Virus record (IMG/VR): IMGVR_UViG_3300022932_000011
Location: 1-38,036 of that record
Strand: one strand, 5' to 3'
Origin: a virus
Length of the DNA stretch: 38,036 nt
The translations under genes and the position numbers were made by a program. The notes under the pieces are model-generated. The model made no database searches, was not told the origin of the DNA, and saw only the letters and a program-made list of their open reading frames with translations. Shown here one piece after another: positions 1 through 8,778 of this stretch. Numbering within the stretch: position 1 is the first letter of the stretch; each line of letters opens with the position of its first letter.

Positions 1-88
1 TAATGACTTATCCAAGATTGATGAAAATTCATTAAAAGATCTGGCAAAAACAGCGATACAATTTATCGAGAAAAAGGAAAAACAATGA
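1..88 (+). CDS. C-terminal fragment of candidate small terminase (split by window edge)
   Basis: This is the last 28 codons of the gene that is complete at 37686-37997. The reading frame enters at base 2 and ends at the TGA at 86-88. It is cut only because the circular genome was opened here. The stop overlaps the next start in an ATGA (85-88), so the two genes are translationally linked. See the full copy for the functional argument. Confidence 0.9.
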   Translation, partial: NDLSKIDENSLKDLAKTAIQFIEKKEKQ

Positions 89-127
89 GTCAGCAAAATA
101 CACCGATAATATACAGACCACCAACTC
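1..127. repeat. Terminal overlap, left copy
   Basis: Bases 1-127 are identical to 37910-38036. The overlap begins and ends inside genes: the tail of the candidate small-terminase gene and the start of the GNAT gene. A length of exactly 127 is a common maximum k-mer of short-read assemblers, so this most likely marks a circular contig rather than a biological terminal repeat. The true circle would be 37,909 bp. Confidence 0.95.
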
Positions 128-564
128 CAGATGATTTAACTTTCATTATGAGTTCTTGGTTAAAATCATATAGAAATTCAGATTTCGCTAATTTCTTATC
201 AAATGATGTATATTATAAATCACATGCAATCGTAATACAAGAAATACTAGATCGCAGCAATGTCGCAATGATTGTTGATCCACAAGATCCTAATCATCTT
301 TACGGATATATCGTATTTGAGAACTTTAAAGGAAGCTTTGTTCTTCATTATATTTATATAAAATACGCTTATCGTAATCTAGGACTTTGCAAAGATGCAT
401 TACAAGCTGCTTATCCAAATTTTAGGAAAAAGGAATTTTTCATAACTCACTTGGATAAAACAGTTCTTCGATCTGTGAACAACGATGTAAAACGTAGTTC
501 ATGGTTTATAAAGAAAAGAGATGATTATAAAATGATTCATAACATCTACTTACTGATACGTTAA
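85..564 (+). CDS. GNAT-like N-acetyltransferase fold protein
   Basis: A 159-residue protein. The opening RPPTPDDLTFI and a strand followed by YRNLGLCKDAL (about residues 96-106) match the GNAT pattern, in which an R-N-x-G-x-x loop after a beta strand holds the acetyl-CoA pyrophosphate. GNAT-like genes next to terminase genes are common in podoviruses; their substrate is unknown and some may be structural rather than catalytic. The start overlaps the stop of the upstream candidate small terminase (ATGA), so both should be made together. The second glycine of the acetyl-CoA loop is replaced by Cys (G-L-C), so activity is not certain. A second GNAT-like protein lies at 14352-14762. Confidence 0.65.
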   Translation: MSQQNTPIIYRPPTPDDLTFIMSSWLKSYRNSDFANFLSNDVYYKSHAIVIQEILDRSNVAMIVDPQDPNHLYGYIVFENFKGSFVLHYIYIKYAYRNLGLCKDALQAAYPNFRKKEFFITHLDKTVLRSVNNDVKRSSWFIKKRDDYKMIHNIYLLIR

Positions 565-596
565 GATAAATTAATAAAATAGAAAAGGAAAATACT

Positions 597-932
597 ATGT
601 CTAATAAAAAAGAAAAAAAAGGTTTTAAGTCACTTAATGAGCCAAAGCCAGAAGCAGCAGCTCCTGTACGCTCAACCGATGAGATTGTTGCTGAATATCG
701 AGCAGTTTGTTCTGATATTGGCAATCTTATGGTAGATTTCGACATCCAAAAAGGTTTGATGTTCCAACATATCAATAAACTTAATGTTGAAATGCAAGCA
801 GCTCGTGCAAAGGAATTAGAAGACGAGCAAAAGAAAATTCAATTAGTTGAATCATTAAAAGCTGCTCATGAAGAAATGAATCCAACTGCTGTTGAAGAAG
901 CAAAATCTGAAAAAGAAGAAGGAGCAGAATAA
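597..932 (+). CDS. Hypothetical charged, helical protein
   Basis: A 111-residue protein that I do not recognise. It has a basic N-terminus (SNKKEKKGFKS), an Ala/Pro linker, and a long predicted helix rich in Glu, Lys and Gln from about residue 27 onward, ending in an acidic tail (EEGAE). The ribosome site is AAAAGGAAA before ATG. Its stop shares one base with the next start (TAATG at 930-934), so it is coupled to the 85-residue gene. Its place just before the large terminase suggests a late packaging or head role, but nothing in the sequence shows one. Confidence 0.75.
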   Translation: MSNKKEKKGFKSLNEPKPEAAAPVRSTDEIVAEYRAVCSDIGNLMVDFDIQKGLMFQHINKLNVEMQAARAKELEDEQKKIQLVESLKAAHEEMNPTAVEEAKSEKEEGAE

Positions 933-1189
933 TGGATATTAAATCTGCTAAATTCCAACACGCTATTCAAATGAAGATGGGAGCTTACGCTCAAAACATC
1001 ACCTTCATTTCACCGGATAAATTTCCGAGCTTAACGATTGCAATGAGTTTTGATCCTACTACACAACTATTGACAGTAACTGTAGGAGCAAGTTCAGTCA
1101 TGGTTCCAGTAACTAATATCTTGTATATGGAAGAACTTCCAGCTCCAGTGGAATTTATGGTAACAGCGCGTAAAACATCAGCAAAATAA
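932..1189 (+). CDS. Hypothetical small beta-rich protein
   Basis: An 85-residue protein of unknown function. The middle (FPSLTIAMSFDPTTQLLTV) reads as alternating beta strands; there is no Cys, signal peptide or membrane segment. It is held between neighbours by one-base TAATG overlaps at both ends (930-934 and 1187-1191), so it is translated with the large terminase. A packaging-related role is inferred from position only. Confidence 0.7.
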   Translation: MDIKSAKFQHAIQMKMGAYAQNITFISPDKFPSLTIAMSFDPTTQLLTVTVGASSVMVPVTNILYMEELPAPVEFMVTARKTSAK

Positions 1190-2574
1190 TGGATCTGAAA
1201 TTAGCTACGCAAATTTTGCAAGAGGCTAAACGCCGTCAGGAGGTCAAATCTATTGATCTTCTGGCGGACTCATTTCCTGAACAAACTAATTTCGTCCAAG
1301 ATTTCAAGAAATACAAAGCAGCTTTAACTACCAGACGTGCAGGTAAGACAACATCAATCGCGATAATGCTTGCTCATTTCTGCGGACAAAATGAAAATGT
1401 AATTACACATTACATCGGATTAACAAAAGAATCAGCTAAAAACGTCTTAATGCCGATTATGAAACAACTTAATCGAAGATTTAAACTTAATCTTAAGTTC
1501 CTAAAATCACCAGCAAGTGTAATCTTTCCAAATGGTTCAGTTATCCTTTTCTTCGGAATCAATGATACTGAAGCAGAAAGAGAAAAGCTACTTGGTCAAA
1601 AATCTAAACTTACAGTCATTGATGAGTGCGCATCAATGACCATTGATCTTAAAGCGACGATACAAGAATTCATCGCGCCTACTCTGATCGATGATAACGG
1701 TCAGCTTGTTCTTATTGGAACGCCAGGTAATAATAGAAATTACTTCTGTGATATCACAGAGGATAGAGTACCTGGTTGGTCGGTGCACAAATGGTCAGCA
1801 TTGCAAAATCCTCATGTTGCAGCTAATTTCCAGGCTGAAATAGATAAACTAATCGCGGAATATCCAGATATCTATGATGATCCAGGTTTTCAACAACATT
1901 ATCTTGGTAAATGGACTATTGATTATAATGCTAAATGTTATAAAGCTAATCAAAAGAATTATATTCCATCATTACCACCAGGAAATTATCATTATTTCCT
2001 AGATATGGATATCGGCTGGGAAGATGATACGGCATTTGTAATCCAAGGTTTCTCTGATACAGATAAAACGTTGTATTTCGTTGAATCTTATTCTGCGCCA
2101 CATATGACCACAGAAGATATTATCGATCAAGTAAAGATTTATCAAGATAAATACAATATCGAAAAGTATATAATCGATTCAGCCAATAAACAATATGTAG
2201 AAGAACTTAAGCGTCGAACCAATATTCCTTTCTCGCCGGCATCAAAAACAGAGAAAATGAATTATGTCGCAATGATGAATTCAGATTTCATTAAGCAAAA
2301 AATCAAAATCGTAGAACCAGACTGTCAATCTCTTATCAAAGAATACGATATCCTAACGACGAAACGTAAACCAAATGGCACACTAGCTATCGTAGGAGAA
2401 GACCACAATGCCGATGCAGCTCTTTATGGTTGGCGAGCAGCTTATAATTATCTTTCCAACAATGTCATTACACCAGTTCTTACCATTGATGAACAAGCAG
2501 ATCTGTGGGAGCAAGAAGAAGCAGAACGTCATCAAAATTCCATGGATAGTGATTGGTTTGATGATATTTCTTAA
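1189..2574 (+). CDS. terL: Terminase large subunit (packaging ATPase and nuclease)
   Basis: A 461-residue DNA-packaging motor that docks on the portal, pumps DNA into the prohead and cuts the concatemer. The ATPase half shows a Walker A of the terminase type (TTRRAGKT, residues 47-54), a Walker B with catalytic Glu (LTVIDE, 141-146) and the coupling motif LIGTPG (175-180). The C-terminal RNase H-like nuclease shows DMDIGWEDD (272-280), IID (328-330) and HNADAALYGWR (406-416), giving acidic metal ligands at about D272/D274, D330 and D409. The length is normal for the family. Translation is coupled to the upstream gene (TAATG). The packaging strategy cannot be read directly; circular assembly would fit headful or concatemer packaging. 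Confidence 0.95.
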   Translation: MDLKLATQILQEAKRRQEVKSIDLLADSFPEQTNFVQDFKKYKAALTTRRAGKTTSIAIMLAHFCGQNENVITHYIGLTKESAKNVLMPIMKQLNRRFKLNLKFLKSPASVIFPNGSVILFFGINDTEAEREKLLGQKSKLTVIDECASMTIDLKATIQEFIAPTLIDDNGQLVLIGTPGNNRNYFCDITEDRVPGWSVHKWSALQNPHVAANFQAEIDKLIAEYPDIYDDPGFQQHYLGKWTIDYNAKCYKANQKNYIPSLPPGNYHYFLDMDIGWEDDTAFVIQGFSDTDKTLYFVESYSAPHMTTEDIIDQVKIYQDKYNIEKYIIDSANKQYVEELKRRTNIPFSPASKTEKMNYVAMMNSDFIKQKIKIVEPDCQSLIKEYDILTTKRKPNGTLAIVGEDHNADAALYGWRAAYNYLSNNVITPVLTIDEQADLWEQEEAERHQNSMDSDWFDDIS

Positions 2575-2613
2575 TTTCTCCAATAATCTCGGAATAAAAG
2601 GACATACATTTAC

Positions 2614-2790
2614 ATGAAAATTAATAATATAGATGAATTAGAAGAAATTTTAAAACTCGTTACTGAATATCAATTAGATTCATTAACCGTGGATAACATC
2701 ATCATAACCAAAACAAAACATAACCAGCTAATCGATTCAGTAACAATACCATTAAGAACATTAGAAGAAGATATTCTTAATATTGATTAA
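2614..2790 (+). CDS. Hypothetical 58-residue protein
   Basis: A short gene between terL and portal. ATG at 2614 follows an AAAGGA ribosome site at about 2597-2602, and TAA is at 2788-2790. The product is acidic and helical at the start (MKINNIDELEEILKLV) and ends RTLEEDILNID. It is not recognised. Support comes from the ribosome site, the fit between two late genes and the same base style as its neighbours. Confidence 0.6.
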   Translation: MKINNIDELEEILKLVTEYQLDSLTVDNIIITKTKHNQLIDSVTIPLRTLEEDILNID

Positions 2791-2815
2791 CCTGGGGTAA
2801 TAAGGAGCACAATTC

Positions 2816-4771
2816 ATGGTTTATAGATCACCGCAAGAGATACCAACAGAATATGTTAATGGTACAAAGCCACGTCAAACAGTTAATTCCGCTAAATGGT
2901 GGACATTGCCAGATGATCAGGCACATCAATCATTAATCTCTCTTGTTAATTACATCAAAGACAATCAGTCATATCGTCAGGACCAACATCTTCTTTATAA
3001 TAAGATGTATTCTAATAAGAATATGGCAGGTCTTACTGCGGATCAATATGCCAGAGATACTTCTAAAGGCAAATTAACTTATAACGTTTCCAAGTCTTGT
3101 GTTGATACTGTGTTTTCTAAAATAGGCAAGAACAAACCACGTCCGATGTTTCTTACTGAAGATGGTGATTATTCACTCCGTAGAAAAGCGGAATTACTGT
3201 CACAGTATATGGAAGGCGAGTTTGAGCGTACCAAGGTGTATGACCATGGCGGTCAATCATGTAAAGATGCTCTTATTTTTGGAACAGGAGCTCTCAAAAT
3301 ATTCATTGATACCAATGATATGCAGATCAAGGTGGAACGAGTTCTTACAGCGGAATTAATCATTGATGATGCAGAAGCGATGTATGGCTGTCCAAGGCAG
3401 ATGCATCAGGAAAAGCAAGTTGATAGAGATGTGCTTATGGAGATGTTTCCAAAGCATAAATCAAAGATTCAAGAAGCTAATCCTGTATCACAGAAATCAT
3501 ATACAGCCTCAATGGCAGATAACGTTCTTGTTACTGAATCATGGCGCCTTCCATCCAGCTCAACAGCATCAGACGGAAAGCATACCATTGCTATTGATGG
3601 AGCAACATTATTTTCAGAACAATATAATAAATCTTATTTTCCATTTGCGTTTCTTCGCTGGAATTCAGATGTTATAGGCTTCTGGGGCGTTGGTCTCTGT
3701 GAAGAATTAACAGGTATTCAGTCGGAAATAAATAAGACAATAAAAACGATATCCAAATCATTGGAATTAATGAGCAATCCACGTGTTTATATTGAATCAT
3801 CTTCTAATGTTAATCACAAAGATCTAACTAATTCCATCGGCGGCATTATAAAATACACCGGAACACTTCCATCACAAGCAACTCCAGCAGCAGTAAATCC
3901 AGAACTATACCAATATCTAGAAACATTGTATTCCAAAGCATATGAAATCACTGGTGTCTCAAGACTATCAGCTAATTCACAAAAGCCAGCAGGACTAGAT
4001 TCCGGCGTGGCATTAAGAGAATATCAAGATATCGAATCCGAGCGTTTCCAAATCTTTGGTCAGCAATATCAACAGTTTTATATTGATATCGCACATCAAA
4101 TGATTGATCTATCGAAGGAACTATACGATCTTAATAAAAAGAAAAGACAAAAGGATCCAGAATACAAACGTGAATTAGAAGTCAAGATAAGTCATTCACG
4201 TAATTCAGCTAAATTCATTAAGAAGATTAAATGGAAAGACGTTGATATGGATGAAGATCAATACGAACTATCGATCTTTCCAGTATCACAGCTTCCACAA
4301 ACTCCAGCAGGTAAATTAGCTTATATCCAAGATCTAATGAAAGGCAATCTAATTCCTGTAGAAGAAGGATTGAAGCTTCTTGATTTTCCTGACCTTGATT
4401 CATATATGCAACGAGCTAATGCTGATATTGATAATACCGAGCGCATTCTTGAAGCAATGATAGATACAGGAACCTATCAGCCACCAGAACCATTTATGAA
4501 TTTACCTCTTGCTCAAAAGATAACACAACAAACATATCTTCGTGCTCGTTGTGATAACTTATCAGAAGATCGTTTAGAATTACTACGTGAATTCATGGCA
4601 GATATTCAAGAACTATTGAATCCTGCTCCAGATCCTTCTGCCGCACCTCCAGCATTACCACCAATACCAGGAGGTCCAATGATGCCACCAGGAGCACCAG
4701 GACCAGGAATGTTACCAGAAACTTTACCAGGAATGCCTCCAGCAGGTCTTCCTCCTATGCCAATAGGTTAA
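2816..4771 (+). CDS. Portal protein
   Basis: A 651-residue protein forming the dodecameric ring at one capsid vertex through which DNA enters and leaves, and to which the terminase and tail adaptor dock. It directly follows the terminase and precedes the scaffold and capsid genes. The sequence has podovirus-portal character: an early WWTLPDDQAHQSL segment, a central helical stem region and a helical C-terminal part. The last 45 or so residues are a low-complexity Pro/Gly/Met tail (APGPGMLPETLPGMPP), which is unusual and may lie disordered inside the head. The ribosome site is AAGGAG ten bases before ATG. Confidence 0.88.
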   Translation: MVYRSPQEIPTEYVNGTKPRQTVNSAKWWTLPDDQAHQSLISLVNYIKDNQSYRQDQHLLYNKMYSNKNMAGLTADQYARDTSKGKLTYNVSKSCVDTVFSKIGKNKPRPMFLTEDGDYSLRRKAELLSQYMEGEFERTKVYDHGGQSCKDALIFGTGALKIFIDTNDMQIKVERVLTAELIIDDAEAMYGCPRQMHQEKQVDRDVLMEMFPKHKSKIQEANPVSQKSYTASMADNVLVTESWRLPSSSTASDGKHTIAIDGATLFSEQYNKSYFPFAFLRWNSDVIGFWGVGLCEELTGIQSEINKTIKTISKSLELMSNPRVYIESSSNVNHKDLTNSIGGIIKYTGTLPSQATPAAVNPELYQYLETLYSKAYEITGVSRLSANSQKPAGLDSGVALREYQDIESERFQIFGQQYQQFYIDIAHQMIDLSKELYDLNKKKRQKDPEYKRELEVKISHSRNSAKFIKKIKWKDVDMDEDQYELSIFPVSQLPQTPAGKLAYIQDLMKGNLIPVEEGLKLLDFPDLDSYMQRANADIDNTERILEAMIDTGTYQPPEPFMNLPLAQKITQQTYLRARCDNLSEDRLELLREFMADIQELLNPAPDPSAAPPALPPIPGGPMMPPGAPGPGMLPETLPGMPPAGLPPMPIG

Positions 4772-4805
4772 ACTGGCTACAACAATATAGAAACTAGGAA
4801 ATATT

Positions 4806-5732
4806 ATGTCTGACAATGAAATACCAACTATTCAAGTAAATAGCGATCCAGCTCCACGACCAACATTAGATATCAAAGAAACATCCGAGGTATCAGAAGC
4901 TATTGCAGCTCCAATAACAGAGACTGTAGCAGCTCCAGAACCAAAGAAGCAAGACGATCCAAAGTTTGCGAAGAAGTTTTCCGCGCTATCGAAGAAAGAA
5001 AAAGAACTCTATGAAAAGGAAACTTCATTAAAAGAAATCAAATCCAAGGCTGATGCTTATGAAGCTGCTATTAAAGAAGCTAAATCTAATCCAGAAGCAT
5101 TTCTTAAAGCCGTTGGTTTCAATGGAATAGAAGATCTTCTTGATTTAATTATCAATGCACCAGATCCAGCAGCTCCTCCTTCAGAGATGGATCTTATTAA
5201 AAAGCGCCAAGATGAATCAGATCGTAAGATCAAGGAATATGAAGACGCAGTAGCAGCACAAAAGCAAGCAGCACAAGCACAAAAACAAGCAGCAGAACGT
5301 GAGCAATGTGTTCAAGGCGTACATGAATTCCTGAAACAACCAGAAAATTTAGAAAATTATGATATGATCCATGCATATTCTGCAATGGATGATGTATGGA
5401 ACTTAATTGAGAAGGTTTATATTGAATCAAACTCTACTCAAATAATGACTATACAAGAAGCAGCTGATGTTATTGAAGCACATTTATTAGAAGATAGCAA
5501 ACAAGTATTAGCAAAAGCCGCCAACTCAAAGAAACTCGCTGGACAAGTACCGTCAATACAAGTCAACAACAGCAATCAAGAAGCCAGTAAATTAAACCAA
5601 GAAGATAGTAAACAGTACGTCACATTGACAAACTCAACCGGAGCAGGTTCTACAACTCCTCCTCCAAAAGGTTTATCCAGAGAAGAAAGCTTGGAATTCA
5701 TCAAGAAACAATTCTCGATATGGAAAGACTAA
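4806..5732 (+). CDS. Scaffolding protein (probable)
   Basis: A 308-residue, highly charged protein between portal and major capsid protein, the usual place of the scaffold that guides prohead assembly and leaves before packaging. It has an acidic N-terminus with Ala/Pro, a long coiled-coil region (KKFSALSKKEKELYEKET, about 57-74, continuing through a Gln/Ala-rich helix near residues 145-170) and a basic C-terminal helix (ESLEFIKKQFSIWKD) of the kind that contacts capsid protein in other phages. No protease domain is visible, so capsid maturation by a fused protease is not indicated. Confidence 0.75.
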   Translation: MSDNEIPTIQVNSDPAPRPTLDIKETSEVSEAIAAPITETVAAPEPKKQDDPKFAKKFSALSKKEKELYEKETSLKEIKSKADAYEAAIKEAKSNPEAFLKAVGFNGIEDLLDLIINAPDPAAPPSEMDLIKKRQDESDRKIKEYEDAVAAQKQAAQAQKQAAEREQCVQGVHEFLKQPENLENYDMIHAYSAMDDVWNLIEKVYIESNSTQIMTIQEAADVIEAHLLEDSKQVLAKAANSKKLAGQVPSIQVNNSNQEASKLNQEDSKQYVTLTNSTGAGSTTPPPKGLSREESLEFIKKQFSIWKD

Positions 5733-5762
5733 TAACAACTCTTTTAGAAAAGGTTTAATAAT

Positions 5763-7007
5763 ATGGCTCTAGATTTAGATAGTTTTGATGCGGCACTTAA
5801 AACGCACTATACCAATGACCGCGTAGTTGATATGACTTATGACCAACATCCATTACTTGCGATGTTACCAAAGATGTCAGATTTCACCGGACGTGATCTT
5901 GTAATTCCAGTTCTTCGTGGTAATCCACAAAATCGTTCGATTGAGTTTTCAGTAGCACAAGCTGGTGTTTCAACTTCAGAAGTTGATGCATTCACCATTA
6001 AACGTGTTCACGACTACTCACTCGCAGTAATCGATAACGAAGCTATGTTAGCTTCTAAAGGTAATCCAGGAGCATTTCTTGATGCAACTACTACCGAAAT
6101 CGACGGTGCAATCAACTCACTTTCACGCTCACTTGCTACCAAGCTTTACAAAGATGGTTTCGGCTGGGTCGGTCGTGTAGCTGGTGCAGTTACTGGTGAT
6201 ACTCTAACACTTGAATCAGCTGACTCTGTCACTGCATTCGAAGTTGGACAAGTTATTCAGTTCGCTGCTCTTCCAGGTTCAGGCGCACTTAAAGACGGTG
6301 GCGATAAGCTTACTGTAGTTGGTGTTGACCGTTCATTAGGCAAACTCAAGGTCAGTCCTAATTTAGAAAACATCGCAGGTATCGCTGTTGGCGATTACAT
6401 CTTCTTCGAAGGTGACCGTGATAATCTTTCCTCACCACGTCGTAAGGCGATTGCTGGTCTTGATGCATGGATGCCTTACGGTGGTCCATCAGCATCACTC
6501 TTCTTCGGTGTTGATCGTACTGTTGATACTCGTCTATCTGGTCTCTGGATGGATGGTACTAACATGCCAGTTGAAGAAGCACTTATCAAGGCTGCATCAC
6601 TTGTTTCACGCGAAGGCGGAAACGTTGATTATGCTTTCATGAGCTTCTCACAATTCGCACAACTTGAAATCGCTCTTGGTGCATCAGTAATGCGTACCAA
6701 TCTAAAGGTTGGCGAAATTGGTTTCTCAAGCCTCCGTGTAAACGGACCAAAAGGTGAAATCAAAGTCGTAGCTGATCAAGATTGTCCAGAAGATGATTGC
6801 TTCATGTTAACCATGAAGACTTGGAAGCTTTACTCACTCGGTGGTAAACCAATCCGTAACATCGGCGAGACTGATGGTAATGGCAGAATGCTACGTAAAT
6901 CAAATGCAGATGCAGTCGAAGTTCGCTACGGCTACTATGCACAACTTGGTTGTTCAGCTCCTGGTCACAACATCCGCATCAAATTAGCCAAGCCAGTAGG
7001 CTTCTAA
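5763..7007 (+). CDS. Major capsid protein
   Basis: A 414-residue protein in the capsid slot directly after the scaffold. The N-terminal MALDLDSFDAALKTHYT and the RDLVIPVLRGNPQNRS stretch resemble the N-arm and spine-helix region of capsid proteins in podoviruses with the HK97 fold. A mid-protein insertion rich in Gly, Asp and Val (about residues 140-220: VGDYIFFEGDRDN) looks like a surface domain. Codon use is cleaner and more biased to C-ending codons (TTC, ACC, GAC) than in its neighbours, as expected for the most highly expressed virion gene. Confidence 0.88.
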   Translation: MALDLDSFDAALKTHYTNDRVVDMTYDQHPLLAMLPKMSDFTGRDLVIPVLRGNPQNRSIEFSVAQAGVSTSEVDAFTIKRVHDYSLAVIDNEAMLASKGNPGAFLDATTTEIDGAINSLSRSLATKLYKDGFGWVGRVAGAVTGDTLTLESADSVTAFEVGQVIQFAALPGSGALKDGGDKLTVVGVDRSLGKLKVSPNLENIAGIAVGDYIFFEGDRDNLSSPRRKAIAGLDAWMPYGGPSASLFFGVDRTVDTRLSGLWMDGTNMPVEEALIKAASLVSREGGNVDYAFMSFSQFAQLEIALGASVMRTNLKVGEIGFSSLRVNGPKGEIKVVADQDCPEDDCFMLTMKTWKLYSLGGKPIRNIGETDGNGRMLRKSNADAVEVRYGYYAQLGCSAPGHNIRIKLAKPVGF

Positions 7008-7014
7008 TAAGTTT

Positions 7015-7074
7015 GAGTGAGGTTGCTCCTGGTTACGGTGCATTAATTAGATATTTCGAATATCAGCCTCATTC
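7015..7074 (+). other. Two-level stem-loop after the capsid gene
   Basis: The gap between the capsid gene and the next gene holds an outer pairing (GAGTGAGG 7015-7022 with CCTCATTC 7067-7074, one G-U) around an inner hairpin (GATATT 7050-7055, loop TCG, AATATC 7059-7064). There is no U-run directly after it, so it may be a weak attenuator or a 3' end that stabilises capsid mRNA rather than a full terminator. Confidence 0.4.
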
Positions 7075-7107
7075 TCTTAACTCTTTTAACCTATAAGGAA
7101 TAAACAA

Positions 7108-7527
7108 ATGGCTAATCAAAACGACTCACCAGTAAAAGCACTTAACAAGAAAATAAGTATTCTATCTGGCTTACTAACACACTCTGCATCAGGTGCAGTA
7201 ACATCTACATATCAATTTCCAAGCACTGATTTCCTCGGCGCAGAAATTGTTAAATCAGCAACTGCTGAATATACTATTACATTAAAAGCTACAAGATTGA
7301 AGCTTATCAGCGCATCTTTAACTCCTATGTCAGGCGTTACTAATGCCAATGGTAACTGGAAAATCAAATCAGTATTAAACTCCGCAGGAACTACAGCAGT
7401 TAAAAACGAAAAGGTTAAGTCCATCGTTATTACTTGTACTAATTCCGCCGGTGTTCCTACTGAACAAGCTGTTGTTGGTGGTGTATTCATCACATTGTTC
7501 TTCAAAGATACCACAGCGGCAGGCTAA
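7108..7527 (+). CDS. Probable virion-associated beta protein (decoration or head fibre candidate)
   Basis: A 139-residue Thr/Ser/Ala-rich protein with alternating beta strands (YTITLKATRLKLISASLT, KVKSIVITCTNSAG, GGVFITLFFKD). It follows the capsid gene with a good AAGGAA ribosome site. The composition suggests a compact beta-sandwich on the outside of the particle. The family is not recognised; position and fold type are the only grounds for calling it a decoration protein. Confidence 0.55.
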   Translation: MANQNDSPVKALNKKISILSGLLTHSASGAVTSTYQFPSTDFLGAEIVKSATAEYTITLKATRLKLISASLTPMSGVTNANGNWKIKSVLNSAGTTAVKNEKVKSIVITCTNSAGVPTEQAVVGGVFITLFFKDTTAAG

Positions 7528-7529
7528 TT

Positions 7530-7751
7530 ATGGCATTAGATATAATCGCATTAGCCAAAAAGGTAAAGGAAAAAGCTAAATCACCAGAAGCTTCCAGTGA
7601 TCATCCATTGATCGTTGAGGCAGATGATGTTTCCGATGAGGAATCAGACGTTGGTTTAGAAGCGGCTGCTGAAGAAATGATGGAAGCAATTAAATCAGAA
7701 GATGTCTCATCTTTTGTTTCAGCGCTCAAATCATTTATGGAGCAATGTTAA
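7530..7751 (+). CDS. Hypothetical small acidic protein
   Basis: A 73-residue protein starting two bases after the preceding stop (TAATT ATG). It has a basic helix at the start (IIALAKKVKEKAKSPE), then a strongly acidic stretch (EADDVSDEESDVGLEAAAEE) and a C-terminal helix (VSSFVSALKSFMEQC). It is not recognised. It is the last gene before the terminator at 7777-7807, so it belongs to the head operon. A head-associated or assembly-factor role is an inference. Confidence 0.65.
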   Translation: MALDIIALAKKVKEKAKSPEASSDHPLIVEADDVSDEESDVGLEAAAEEMMEAIKSEDVSSFVSALKSFMEQC

Positions 7752-7776
7752 GATACAAATCAAATAAATAATGTAT

Positions 7777-7807
7777 AAAATAGCATTCTATAGACGGATG
7801 CTATTTT
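7777..7807 (+). terminator. Rho-independent terminator after head genes
   Basis: AAAATAGCAT (7777-7786) pairs fully with ATGCTATTTT (7798-7807) around an 11-base loop. The 10-bp stem ends in a T-run. It separates head genes from head-tail and tail genes and would lower transcription into the latter. Because the arms begin AAAA and end TTTT it could work in both directions. Confidence 0.8.
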
Positions 7808-7830
7808 GCGTTTAATATAAAGGCACAGAA

Positions 7831-8454
7831 ATGATAACACTAACACAACTCCGAAATCGCTGTTTATCACGAGCTGATATGGCTAACTCTAATTTCCGTA
7901 ATACAGAAGAATTAGATTTCCTAATTACTACATCTCTTGATGAATTATATGATCATCTTGTTGGATCTTATGAAGACTATTTCGTTCAGGAAATGACAAT
8001 CAATATTGCATCAGGACAAGATAGTTATCTATTCGCAGCTGATGTTTATAAATTACTTGGCGTAGATACTAACACCGGCGCTGGATATGAGGAAATAGAT
8101 CCTTATGTCTTCTCTGATCGTAATACCATTATTGGATATGACCACCTTCGATATCGTTGGCTAGGTAAATCATTGAAGTTTCTTCCGAAAGAACATGCAG
8201 CAGGTGAATATCGAATCTATTACATTCCAAGATTAGTTCTTGACGGTGAAGATATTCCACCAGAATTAGAACAATATATTGATTATGTTGTTATTGATGT
8301 AGCTATTAAATTACTACAACAAGAAGAATCAGATCCAAGTGTTCTTATGGCACAAAAAGCTGAAATGAAACAACGTATTAAATCCATGGCAGCTAACAGA
8401 GATGCAGGTAATCCGCTAACTGTACGACAAACTCGCTGGGAGCGTTGTTTCTAA
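7831..8454 (+). CDS. Head-tail adaptor protein (gp4-like, probable)
   Basis: A 207-residue helical protein with short beta strands, in the place of the adaptor that binds the portal and connects it to the tail (P22 gp4 / T7 gp11 role). The N-terminal MITLTQLRNRCLSRADM and the helix-rich EELDFLITTSLDELYDHL are typical of this group, followed by a beta region with YLFAADVYKLLGV and a C-terminal helix with KAEMKQRIKSMAANRDAG. The ribosome site is AAAGG. The stop overlaps the next ATG (TAATG at 8452-8456). Confidence 0.7.
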   Translation: MITLTQLRNRCLSRADMANSNFRNTEELDFLITTSLDELYDHLVGSYEDYFVQEMTINIASGQDSYLFAADVYKLLGVDTNTGAGYEEIDPYVFSDRNTIIGYDHLRYRWLGKSLKFLPKEHAAGEYRIYYIPRLVLDGEDIPPELEQYIDYVVIDVAIKLLQQEESDPSVLMAQKAEMKQRIKSMAANRDAGNPLTVRQTRWERCF

Positions 8455-8765
8455 TGAATAAGTTTACTAAATTCAAATCATTGAATAAAGAGATTGATGA
8501 TCTTCAAAACAACATCGATAAATCATTAAGTCCGTTGTTAAAAGATATTTATCTAGAAGGCAATATCATTACATCAATTAAACTACTTGCTAATCAAGAT
8601 AATGTCATCAATCACCAACTACAAAGACGTCTTACCGGCTGGGAGATAGTTAGAAAGAAAAGCTTCGCTGATATCTGTGACAATCAAGACCGCAATAAAA
8701 CTCCGGAACTAACCTTGATACTACGAACCACAGACGATGTAACAATAGATATACGAGTTTTTTAA
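8454..8765 (+). CDS. Conserved phage structural protein
   Basis: A 103-residue protein. I take the ATG at 8454, which forms TAATG with the preceding stop, rather than the upstream TTG at 8445. The second half follows a pattern I recognise from small podovirus structural proteins near the adaptor: N-x-I-N-H-x-L-x-R-x-L-x-G-W (here DNVINHQLQRRLTGWEIV), then D-x-Q-D-x-N, then a closing strand set (LTLILRTTDDVTIDIRVF). It is probably a beta-sandwich virion component. The exact role is unknown. Confidence 0.65.
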   Translation: MNKFTKFKSLNKEIDDLQNNIDKSLSPLLKDIYLEGNIITSIKLLANQDNVINHQLQRRLTGWEIVRKKSFADICDNQDRNKTPELTLILRTTDDVTIDIRVF

Positions 8766-8778
8766 AAGGATATAGGAA

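Noticed and set aside
1-127. Biological direct terminal repeat
   Set aside because: Length equals a standard assembler k-mer and the ends fall at arbitrary points inside genes, so an assembly overlap of a circle is more likely.
3162-3677. Forward ORFs of 65 and 104 codons in a second frame of the portal gene
   Set aside because: Out-of-frame shadows rich in His/Gln/Leu with no ribosome site.
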